This document shows positions 11,473 to 22,112 of a DNA stretch of 64,000 nt, piece by piece (position 1 is the first letter of the stretch; each line of letters starts with the position of its first letter). Position numbers and translations under genes: made by a program. The notes under the pieces are model-generated. The model made no database searches. It worked only from the letters and a program-made list of their open reading frames with translations, and had not been told where the DNA came from. Source of the DNA: Flammulina velutipes (lineage: Eukaryota; Basidiomycota; Agaricomycetes; Agaricales; Physalacriaceae); contig CM022374.1 of NCBI GenBank assembly GCA_011800155.1, forward strand, positions 2,899,595 through 2,963,594, in the 5' to 3' direction.

Positions 11473-12511
11473 AATGGTCCTCGTCGACCGCGCTGTCGAT
11501 GCATGGCGCGTTTCACTCATTTTGGTTGAGATTAGGCAGGAGAGCAGAATAGGGCACCTCAGCTCCCTTTTGGCGACGATTATTAGCCGAATACATGAAG
11601 GATGCAGCGCTGGTAGTACGGGAGCACCAGGATTTATGGTCATCCCGCACCAGGTGCGTTTGTGTGGCGCATTTAAAAATGTTGCTAATCTATATCTTCA
11701 GTTATCTCGCTGTGATCATCCCACAGCCATGAGGACTCAACTTAGACATGTTTCTGACCCTTCTCGTTGTGTCAGACCGACCCTCACTGCCGTCGTTCTG
11801 CACGCACGCTGTCCCAGTTCATTTCCCTGCTTTTACCAACAATATATTTGTGACCGTGTGTCGGATCGACTTACCGCTTGGAGCGCCTCACGTTTACATT
11901 TATCCCATGGCATTCGCTTGCTCGGAATAGCCATCGTTGAAGATGATACTTCTGCGGACTCTGTTTCGCAATCTTGGCAGCTCTTTGCGCGCGCGGGCGG
12001 AATCGGGCACTACAACTCTCTTTCGCTGGCGATATTGGATCTCATACATGAAGGATGAAGGGTTAGTAGTATGGGAGCGCCAGGACTCACGATCGTCCCG
12101 CAGCAGGTATGTTTACATGGCAGAATCAAACATCTGGCTAATCTGGATCTTTAGGTTCATGAGTCTGACCGTTCTACTGACTTGCACACCATACATAGAT
12201 ATATCTCTGACTGTGACCGTTGTCTCAGGCTCACTCTCGCTGTCGCCGTCATGCACGCAGGATGTCTGCACCGATCAATGGTCTTCAAACACCAATATCT
12301 TCATCGCCACGTATCGGATGGACCTAGGACTCGAACTACCTCATGTTTACGTTTATCTAATGGGTTTCGCTTGCTCAGAATCACGCTCGACAATGATACG
12401 CACACGCGGCCTCTGTTTCGCCGTGGTCGGAGATGTTCCCTTGGGAGGATGGAATACTGGACCTACGGCCCGCGTCTCTGTGCCGTTTGTAGCCAAATAG
12501 GGAGAGGCTGA
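11473..12511 (+). other. Tandem-module intron-bearing locus, right copy
   Basis: This is the same two-module structure as at 16-870, with about 165 extra bases at the left that complete the first module. The two modules align with each other, including the position of a 48-nt intron-like element (11656-11701 and 12107-12154), each with GTGCGT or GTATGT, GCTAATCT and a terminal AG. One open frame from an ATG at 11474 runs through the first module, intron included (48 nt keeps frame), and ends at TGA near 12056. The second module has its own open frames to about 12511. No known domain was recognised. Confidence 0.3.
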
Positions 12512-15500
12512 CGGTCTAGCGGTATAGGAGCTCTCAGATAGATGCTGTCTTTGCTGCAAGTACATCAATGTGGCGCACTTGTTATATTTTGCTAGGCTAC
12601 GTTGTGTGCGCCGCTCCCAAAGCATGAGTGTCTCATTGACCTTTGTACATGTCTTTCACTTGTGGGGTTTAGTACATGCTGCGATGTATGCAGTGTAATG
12701 GTAGAATGACACATATTTGTGCTATAATAAAACATTGTCTTGATTTTTCCTTCCACCCAAGTAGCAGAATACAATCATATACGACGGTTCATCGATACGT
12801 CTTTACCAGCGTGTCAATAGACGAGAGTTACGAGTAAGTACAACAAACAAAACGAATGCAAGTACAACAATACGACAAATAAAACTTATGAAGACGCCGA
12901 AGCAGGCGGACTCGAGACGCCCCCACCGCGCTGCATGAATCCGCGAGGCGCAAATGCCCTCCCCCGTCCCCCACGCCCCCGATCTATGAATCCATTCCCC
13001 CGTCCCCGTCCACGTTCAACGAACCCATTCCCCCTTGCGTGTTCGACGAATCCACTCCCCCTCCCACGTTCAACGAACCCGTTCCCTCTCCCCCTCTCAA
13101 CGAACCCACTCCCACTCCCAATCCCCCGTCCCCGACCCCGATCATCAAACCCATTCCCACGTCCCCTCGCCCCACCCCTCGGCATGATACTAACCTGTGG
13201 TGGAACTTGCTGAGGAGGTTGAGTTGGCTGCTTCGGCCTCCTACACAAAAAAAGTCAGATCTCACCAAGAAAGAAGTAAAAGAAAGACCCACCCAACCGA
13301 AACGACAAACTGCCTCTCCGTCAAGTTCAACACCCCCTCAGGATCCATCACAGCCCCGCGGTACGGAGAACATAGCCCGCCGAGGGTAGTCCCAGCCATG
13401 AACGGAGCATCAAACAACACAGACACAGAAGACGCAGCAGACCTCCCTACTCCCACTCCCACTCCCGGAGTTTCAGGCGCCCCGATCCCTACAACGATCC
13501 CCCTCGCACCCAACCCCCCACCCGCCGCCTCCTCAACGCTCACAACACGATCACCCAGCCCAAACCGCTGACCTCTCAGCCTCTCCCGCCCATGTCCAGG
13601 AAGCAATACCGCCGCACGCGGGATACCCTTGACCATCGCTCTCTTTACTTTACCAGCCCCTTTCGACCCCATCGCCTCCAGCTTCTTGACACCCTCCTTG
13701 CTCATCCGTTCCACTCCGAGCGGAACCTCCTCCAGCGAACCCACCCCAATCTCCTCTTTCAACCACTTTTTGATAGCTCTCACCGCCTCCGGTCCTCCCA
13801 TCTCCTCAGCCTTCGGCATATCCCCAGCAGCCCTTCCCGCCACATCGAAAACGACAGGATATGTGTCCTTGTACCGTCGACAAGCCTGTACAGCATCCTC
13901 GCTAAACTCCCATCCATTCGCTGCTTTCCTCGAATACCCCACTACCCGTATACCACGTGCCTCGAACTTGAATGACAAGCCAACGTTGACCTTGTCTCTC
14001 CCAGCGACGACCATGAACGCGCTTGTTACTCTCCCGAGAACACGTCCACTGACTCCCACTCGCTGCGCTGCCTCCCAGCTAGGGTACCATCGACCTCCCT
14101 CTCCCTGTTCCTCGACTCGCACATCGGGTTCGGGCTCCCCAAACGCGAGAACGACGCTAACTTCGTTCCGTTCTTCATCAACCCCCTCCACTCTCCCGAC
14201 GCCACCATATCCATGCTCTCCCATGAAGAACACCCTCTTCCCACCCAGCTCTTCCTTTACATCCACCGCAGCCCGTTCAACGAACCGTGAATCCTCCTCG
14301 GACGGACAGGTGCGTACCACCATCTGTCCTGGAACGTCCACCTCGCCTACCGCGAACCGCTTGACCAGTCCGCCCGTCTCTGGAACACGCTCCATCCCTA
14401 CGACAAGACGTACATGCAGCATCCCTGCTACGTCTCCAATGACCACTCCCCGTTTCTTGGAATACACCTCTTCAATGCGCTCCCCTCGAGCTCTCCATGC
14501 GACAGGGTTATGAGGCGTCCTCAACACCTTGCTTGGTCCTCCTGCGATGAGCTGGGTATGATCCCACCGTCCACCCTCGTCACTAACACCGACCACCTTT
14601 CCCTCGCGCAGGAATGGCCAGTTGACCCATACCCTTCCGCCTAACGTCGTCTTGAGATCTCCGGCTGGCTCGTCCTTGATGAAAACGACGATACTGCGAT
14701 TACGGCTCTCAGTACCGTGAACGTTGACGCCATGGACACCAAGTACTGCGCTGTGTTTGAGCGTCTTGAGCGACGGGAAGCCAGCGCGCATGACGGTATT
14801 GTCAATGGTCCTCCGTTTCGGCTTGCTGTCCTCGCCAAAGCCCCATCCACTCCCAGCTCTCGGAGCCCATTCCTTCTCCACACACCCATCTTTCGCCAGC
14901 GCGGGGAAGAAGCCTGGTAAGGGAGACGCATAGAACCCGCCTTCTCCGACAGCAAAGACGCGACTGGTTCCCCTTGAATTCCTCTTGCGCTCCTCTCCGG
15001 TCAACATATGCTCGACGTGGTGCATGGCAGCGCGCATGACGTTAACGTCGATAAAGGGGATCTTGACGACGGCTTCCCACTCTGCCTTTTTGCCGTTCAT
15101 GTCTTGTTCGAACTCGGCGGGGTAAAAGTGGCGAATGGACGACGTGGGTGAGGACATGAGTTCCTGTTATGCAAGTTAGAGGATAGTAGAGCGCATATAG
15201 ACGACGTACTCTGAAGCATGTAGGAACGAGCGTCCCACTGGCGACGGGCAGTACACCCATGAGCTGCTCGAACGGCTTGAATGGCTCGCCAAGGTCGAAC
15301 GTTAGCTCGAGCGAAGCGATATCGGTAAGATCTAGAAACATTAGATATGCGTAGCAGTAACAAGGAAAACTCACCTCCGACACGGGGGGCATAATGCCAG
15401 GTATAGAACCATCCCCAGCTGGGAACACCGCGGTAGTAGTAGTACATGACCCACTGGAGGCCTTGGACGTATCCCTTGACGAGGTCGCGAACTTCGGATG

Positions 15501-16354
15501 GATCGCGGAAACCCAGCTTGTCGCGATAGTACTCTCTCCTCCACTCAGCCATGGCAGCGTTGACCCTCCCCTCCTCTCTCTCCTCGAACGTGCCCTCTGG
15601 CTGAACGGCTGCTCTGGCGTACTTGCGAAGAACGCGTTCGATGGCCTCCTGACCCTCCTCCTCGCTCTCTGATTCACTCTCACTCTCGCTCTCTGGGGGT
15701 TCGTCGGCATCCTCGTCAATGACGGCGGCTGCGATAGGCTCGACCGCAGCGCCGGGTACGCCTCTCGTCCTTGCTGGTTTCCTGATGACGAGATGGTTGA
15801 CCTCGCCCTCCCATGCGTCCCACTCTGCGACCAAGCCAAGGTCTGCGGTGAGTTCACCGAGGAACTTGCGATCGCCCGCGGCAAAGTCGTTGACGAGGCT
15901 GATATGGCGGTCAGCCGACAGGACAAAGTCGTGGATCTTTTCAAAGAGGACGCGCTGGGCGGGAGTGACGGTCAAGCCGCCTTGTTTGACAGGGATGACG
16001 TCGCGTTTGCCGTTCAACCAACCCACGTCGCCGCGCTCTCTCTCCCAGACCTCTCTCTCCCACTCTCCCAGCTTGGCAAACACGGCCTGGAGACGCGGCA
16101 GGCGGATGGTACCCGTCTCGTCTGTGAGATACGGGTCCTCGCCGTCGCCGACGACAGCCTTGTATCCGTCGAATATCCTCTCGAGCGCCTGGTCGTGAAT
16201 ATGCAGGTCCGGCAAATGCGGCAAAAAGTCGTTGCCTACGAACATGCAGAGCAACACGAGGTCGTTGATGAGACGTTCCAGGTCCAGCTTGACGCTCCCA
16301 AACTCGAGCTCGAGGTACTCGCGTAGAAGGCCGATGTGCAGGAGGTAGAACGGC
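11639..16354. repeat. Right copy of the 4.7 kb direct duplication
   Basis: This is the partner of 1-4678, in the same orientation, about 11.64 kb away. It holds the intact version of the XRN1 3' part. It continues on both sides into sequence not present in the left copy: the XRN1 5' half to the right, and the upstream part of the tandem-module locus to the left, where the left copy runs out of the window. The arrangement fits a tandem duplication of about 11.6 kb followed by loss, or an assembly duplication of one locus. Confidence 0.95.
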
Positions 16355-17248
16355 GTCTTCCCTGGACTAGTCACCGCCTGTTTTCCGCCCGTCTTGCGTC
16401 CGCCAAACTTGACCTCCTCTCGCAGCAGGCAAAAGTGACGGTCGTGGCAGACAAGCCCAAGCATGATCAAGTCCGCGTCCAGTCCGTATAAGCAGTGTCT
16501 GTCCCGTTTCAGCATATACGCGCATGAATGACGCACTCGCCACTCACCGAACACCCCGCCGTTCCTCGTCTGACATTCCGCGGATGTACGCCATAATCTT
16601 GTGCTCTCCCTCTCCTGGTACGTCGTGCCCGCTCAGCACAACCTCCACGTCTCTCCACGCCGCGTCCTCCGTGATCTACACGCCCGACCATCAGCGCATA
16701 CATCCTGGTTACACAGCCACCCCACCCACCTTTTTATGCACAAAATACCTGAGCTGCTCATCCAACCCCGCCATAAACTCCGTCCCCGGCGTAATGCAGT
16801 TACTATCAAACCGATCCCTCTCCCACTCCTCCTCGCTCACCCCGCCTTTACGCTGCTCCTTCTCAAACGTCTCCCGCGCCTCAAGCGCAGTCCTAAACCG
16901 CCGCCCACGCTGCTGGTTCATCTTTGCACGCGGCGCTACCCCGTCCACAGCGAGGAAGAACACCTTCTTGGGTCGGATCGTACCGAATAGGTGCTCGACG
17001 TATGCGAATATCGATAGATAGATCTCGTGCGTCGGGATGGGCCCCACAACCCCTTCGGGGTGCGAACATTGGTGGATGATAGAGTTGAAATCCAGGTAGA
17101 GGTGGTCAAATTCCGGTACGCTGCCAGGCGTGCTCGTGTCGATTAGTTGGGACGTTAGAGGGTAGCGCTCGCTTAGCCATCGGAAGAACTGTAGCGTGTT
17201 AGACACATGTATGCAATATTCCAGTAAACGCACCTTGGGGATACCCAT
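12886..17248 (-). CDS. XRN1: 5'-3' exoribonuclease 1 (XRN1/KEM1)
   Basis: XRN1 degrades decapped and otherwise 5'-monophosphorylated RNA in the cytoplasm. Seven exons can be set by splice signals and family identity: 17248-17234, 17188-16730, 16675-16548, 16498-15375, 15331-15210, 15163-13293 and 13240-12886. Together they give exactly 1358 codons with the stop. The first exon codes only M-G-I-P-K; after a 45-nt intron the frame continues F-F-R-W-L-S-E-R-Y-P, the universal XRN start. Further hallmarks are D-F-N-S-I-I-H-Q-C, A-V-D-G-V-A-P-R-A-K-M-N-Q-Q-R, G-L-D-A-D-L-I-M-L-G-L and N-D-F-L-P-H-L-P. The C-terminal tail is rich in R-G and G-R-G repeats. The length is somewhat below yeast Xrn1. 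A pyrimidine-rich tract lies just upstream at 17261-17300 (plus-strand reading). A second, broken copy of the 3' part lies at 1248-4678. Confidence 0.95.
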
Positions 17249-17299
17249 GCGTCTTTATTCCTTTCCTTTCCTTCCTTCCTTCGTCTTCCTGTCGTCCTG

Positions 17300-19100
17300 G
17301 CCTCTTGATGGTCCAGGTTTGAGTTGCGATTCGAAAAACCCCGGATGACTCATCGGCACACGGCCCGGTCTTCCATTCACAAGTTCAGTTTCCCACACCA
17401 TTTACTGGATCATCTCTCCTCTCCATAGAAGACGCGAGTACGCCGCAGTAATAATGTGTTGTGATAACTTATACATACCACCGGGACAAAACGCCCAAGC
17501 GTCTCGCGCGAATTCCTCTGCCACGCCACCGGGCTATGTCCTCCTTCCTCACATACACAATGACCGATGACCGAGTACATTTTTGGATACTAGCGTGAAG
17601 CTCTGGCCTTCTTAGTCTGTATAGATGCTTGCTCGTGGCTAGGTTTTCCAGCCTTCTACCTTCCCCGGGCCCGCCTTCCAGATGAAGAGATATCGTTTTG
17701 CATGAAGCTTTAGTATCCACGCGCTACACAGAGTGCATTGAAGAGGATTCAGTCCTCAAAGACCGAGTCATACTATCTCAGAGCTCCCTCCGCTCAAAAA
17801 TGAGAGTAAGCTGTGGCGCTTCTCGTACATTACACCAAAACTCCTGCCGGGGCCAATTCGAGCAGCATGCTCGCATGGAACTCCCATATCAAATGATCGT
17901 AACGACGAAACTGCTACACGTTCCCTCTTCCTCCTCCATCTACTCCTCTGCTTTCACTCTCTGCGCCAGCCTGATTACGAGCTGCTAACATACCCGCGTA
18001 CCCACTGAGACAAGCATGCGTTGCCCTTCTTTCTCATCAACTCTGACCTTGCCCGGGAATCGCAATCTATATCAACGCCGCGTTGTACATCTCCACAATC
18101 CTCTCTAACGGACAATCAGTCACCAAGGAAAAAGAGTCAGAGGTGATCTCCGATTGACCCTACCAGCTCTCATGTCCAAGCACCCCTCGAAGGTACGCTT
18201 AGCTCTCTTGCTTCGCTTCTTTCTCGTGGTTCTAGTTATCGTCTCACGCTCGTTCATTCTAAAATCCGTGATCATCCCGGTCTCTTACGCCACAGAGGGG
18301 AGAGTCCCACTATCGATGTATTCTACTTCTCTTTTTCTCTGGCTAGCAGATCACTCACTTCTCTTACCAAAGCTAGCTATCTGTCCACAGCAACAGCCAT
18401 CGCCACATGTCCAGGCCTAACGCAACGTCTCTTCACGGCGAGGGAAAGCCTCCCATTCAGGTCATATTCACTCACTTCCGGGTCTTCCAATGCTCCATGA
18501 CTTCATCCATTTCGCCGGGACAAATCTTAAGGCTCGTCCCACAGTAGGTTACGGACAAGCCAGGACGAGGTATATTCATTGCAGGCAGCGTCAGCGCTCC
18601 AAGCTCATTAAATGGTCTATATATATATATATATTGGACGAGTTTCGGTCATGCGCCACACTCCGATATGACTATGTTTTGTTCGTCTAACGCTGAATCG
18701 TAGAATTCAAGGACGATAACTCTGGAGCTAACTTGATCGAATCTCAAGTGATTTTGGAGATGGGTAAGTTTATGTGAGCTAGAGGGATTTCGGTATATAC
18801 GCAGGATCAAGATATGTCATTCAACGCAGAGAAAGAAACGGAGAGTAGAAGGGATTGTAGCAGTCCTTCCTACAATTACGCCGCGGATCAGAGAAACTGC
18901 GTCACACACATCGAGAATAGATTTTATCCAAAGTTCCAAGTACATAATAGAAACAACGGTACTTCAGGTAGCGAATGCTACACAAATCCATCTACGCGTC
19001 TACGCCACACCGGCTGTCGATCCGGAATGATAATGATCGCATCGGCTCAACGGCTCGAGCCTTACTCCGTACCTCCGATCGAGAAAGATTTGTCGACCTC
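17300..19100. other. Region between XRN1 and MetAP1, no firm gene
   Basis: No long frame with recognisable homology is present. Plus-strand segments around 18170-19035 look like another decayed intron-rich locus. An ATG at 18172 begins M-S-K-H-P-S-K and is followed directly by a GTACGC donor-like site. Intron-like elements occur around 18740-18805 and a 70-codon open stretch lies at about 18810-19030, but the joins hit stops. A (TA)n run is at about 18618-18634. Confidence 0.5.
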
Positions 19101-19105
19101 TTACC

Positions 19106-20909
19106 ATGTCCTCTGCAATCCACTGCCAAAGTGATAAATGCCCCAATGGCAAGCCGATCTCCCGCCTCGAATGCCCGACATGCAATAAGTAAAAATCGAT
19201 TCACTGGATCCAGACACGAAAAGCTAACACGGGTGGCTAGGCTAGGCATTAGAGGATCTTTCTTCTGCGGGCAAGAGTGTTTCAAGGCTGGATGTACGTC
19301 CGTCCTTGCATTATCATGAGCTCTGTTTGCATGCTTATACATCCTAGGGGTGAGTAGGATAGCTAAATCGAAGTAACAAACAAAGCTCACCAGATCGATA
19401 GAAAACCCACAAAGTAGTACACGCACTCGCGACTGGCGAGCGTCAAGGTCATCTCCCATCCCATCCCAACCCTTTCTTCCACTCAACCCACCCCCAACAG
19501 ACGGAACATACAACCCATACCCAACATTCGCCTACACCGGATCCATGCGCCCCGTCTACCCTCTCTCCAAAACCCGCGAGGTCCCCTCACACATCCGCAA
19601 ACCCGATTACGCAGAGGATGGTAAGCACCCTCCCCTCTACCCCTCTTGCAACTCCATAGGGTGACAATGGGAGCCCACAGGCATACCCACATCCGAGCTC
19701 AAAGCCGCCGGCGCCGCCCCCCGTATCCTAACGACCCTCGAGCAAGAGAAGATGCGGACGGTTTGTAGGGTACGTTCTTCCCTTCCCTTCCCTTGTACCG
19801 TTAGCTAAGATTGGGTTTAGCTGGGACGCGAAGTCCTAGACATCGCCGCCTCACACGTCAAACCCGGGATAACGACAGATGAGATCGACGAGATCGTACA
19901 TAACGCCACTATCGAGCGGAATGCTTACCCTTCGCCTCTCAACTATCGAGGGTATCCCAAATCTGTCTGCACGTGAGTTTTCCCTTTTTGCTCTACGGAC
20001 TGGCGGATTAAGATGATCCTTGCCAGTTCCATTAACGAAGTTGTGTGTCATGGAATACCAGACAAGAGAAAACTGCGAGACGGAGACATAATCAATATCG
20101 GTACGTCCTCCACTTCCTAGTCCCCAACCCCGAATCTCACATCCCTACGTTAACAGACGTCAGCGTATACTACGATGGTGAGTCCCCATCCACCTTCCCC
20201 TTCAAATGACCCGATACTACAATAACGAGGCTTCCACAGCGACCTAAACGCCACCTACGCCGTCGGCACCATCGACGACGACTCCAAACGCCTCATCCGC
20301 ACAACTAGGGAATGTCTAGATGAAGCTATCAAGATGTGTAAGCCCGGTGCCCTGTTTCGGGATATTGGGAACGTCATGTCCGTCTTCCCACTCCATATCA
20401 ATGCAATTGCCGATTTTGATAATATATAGCGAACCGCACGCACGCGCTAACGGATGCTCGACGATCCGTACCTACGTCGCGCACGGCGTTAACCAGCTCT
20501 TCCATTCATCCCCCACGAATATCCCTCACTACGCTAAGAACAAGGCTGTGGGCACTATGAAGCCTGGGATGGTACGTCTTTTCCCTTCCTCCTTCCCAAA
20601 TCATATTATTCTAACTATGGATATGTAGGCATTTACCATTGAACCCGTACGCTCCATACCCTTCTCCCTCATCCGCGTAAGCTCATTATAGATAGATGAT
20701 AAACCTGGGAACATGGAGAGACGTCCACTGGCCGGATAACTGGACCGCTACAACCGCCGATGGGAAACGAAGTGCCCAATTCGAGGAGACGTTGCTGTGA
20801 GTCTCCCTTCGCATCCCTTCGTCTTTTCATTCTCATGAGATATAAATGAAGTATCACGGAGACTGGTGTAGATATTCTTACTGCGGGGAAGAAACGCGAG
20901 TTGTACTAG
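19106..20909 (+). CDS. MAP1: Methionine aminopeptidase 1
   Basis: This enzyme removes initiator methionine from nascent proteins at the ribosome. The N-terminal zinc finger (C-x4-C ... C-P-T-C-N-K, then F-F-C-G-Q-E-C-F-K) is spread over the first exons. The catalytic domain follows, with [33 protein letters not shown] and T-I-E-P-M, ending in [11 protein letters not shown] and a short tail. The expected metal ligands D, D, H, E, E are all visible. The gene has about ten introns of 45-60 nt. Joining C-F-K-A-G to the next recognisable block K-T-H-K-V-V-H in frame requires a 2-nt exon, GG at 19348-19349, which completes a TGG (Trp) codon. The stop is TAG at 20907-20909, and a kinase-like pseudogene begins about 200 bp later. 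Confidence 0.93.
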
Positions 20910-21129
20910 GCGGTCGATGCGGGGAGGGGGGAAGAGTGCACAAACTGAGAGTGCTACACTGCGCTGTGTCGAAGGGCTCCGATCTTACCTGTGCCAGTGG
21001 CATGCTATCGATGCTGTGCAGCTCACGAGCAATTTACGTTCCATGCAATGTCATTGGTTGCGCGGATTATGTGTTGCGAGGGGATGGGATGGGAGTGATA
21101 TGGTACCAGCGAAAGATTTGAGTCGCACA

Positions 21130-21610
21130 AGTTCGCCACTACTATGTGAACATCTTCAAGTTGGTGAAAGGAAGTCTGCGAGTTCGAGGGACTATGAAAC
21201 CTTTGATTCCTCGATTTTTAGACTCTACGTTGATGAGACGCTCAAGGCGCAGGACGTGGTGAATACGATGAGGGGTAATGTGCTTAAGCGCGCGATGAAG
21301 TACGTGAAAGAGAACAGGTTGATGTAAGAGTGTAATTTAAGATATCCTGGAGAGACATGATGGACTCACGTTTTGGCAGGCATAGCGATTTACACCTTCA
21401 CAACGTCTTAGTTGTCAAATCGTTTGCGGATCTAGAGCTTATAGACTGGGCGCCAGGGCTTCTTAATGAGTCTGAATCCGAAGATTCAGATGATGATCCG
21501 GAGTCAAAGAGGTCCCCAAAGACAAAGCACTCGCCACCTAAAAATCAGCCAAGGAGATCGCGTGGCGCAGTTTTAATCCAGTCATGCTTCGAGAGATTCT
21601 GGAGGGACAC
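21130..21610 (+). pseudogene. Relic of the secreted kinase-like family
   Basis: The segment matches the C-terminal two thirds of the gene at 26810-27816. A block equivalent to that gene's R-Y-Y-V-F-V-V-R-N is at about 21138. After a frame change near 21200 comes the block preceding the catalytic loop, then a phase-2 intron (donor near 21327, acceptor near 21382), then H-S-D-L-H-L-H-N-V-L-V and L-I-D-W-A-P-G. A further frame change and a stop follow near 21540, yet a block equivalent to E-I-L-E-G-H is still readable near 21590. There is no signal peptide or N-lobe: the relic starts close behind the MetAP1 3' end. It keeps the complete H-x-D-x-x-x-x-N core, unlike its intact relatives. Confidence 0.75.
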
Positions 21611-22112
21611 GATACATCGTAATATCACAGTAGCAAATAATAAATATCAGGCTCGACCCCCCTTCAAGAGCTTACTCCCCTTCTCTTCCATCTTCTTCAA
21701 CCACGCTCTCCATTTCGAAGAGGACTTTTTGGGCTTCCACTCTGCAAGCCACTTATGGAGAATGACATATGCATGGGACTGGGCGGAGTCGAACACGTCA
21801 TCATTTTGCAGTGAGAGCATGTCGGAGCTTATGAATCCTGTGTCTACCACCAGCAACGACTTGTACGATTCTTTGTCCAGCGACACGTTGTCAAATGATA
21901 GTCCACTGCCAGCCCAAGCGTCGTCTAGTTTTGAAGATGAGTAAGATACAGAGTCAATAGATTGGGGCGCGTACATTGTCCTATGGTAGCAACCATTCGT
22001 TTTGCGCGCGCGATCTTGAATTGAGAATTTGTTTCCTTGACTCTTGGGGGCTTGGGCTTCTTGAAGGTCTTTGGGAAATGCATCGAACAGATTCTCTAGA
22101 TCGAGGGATTAG

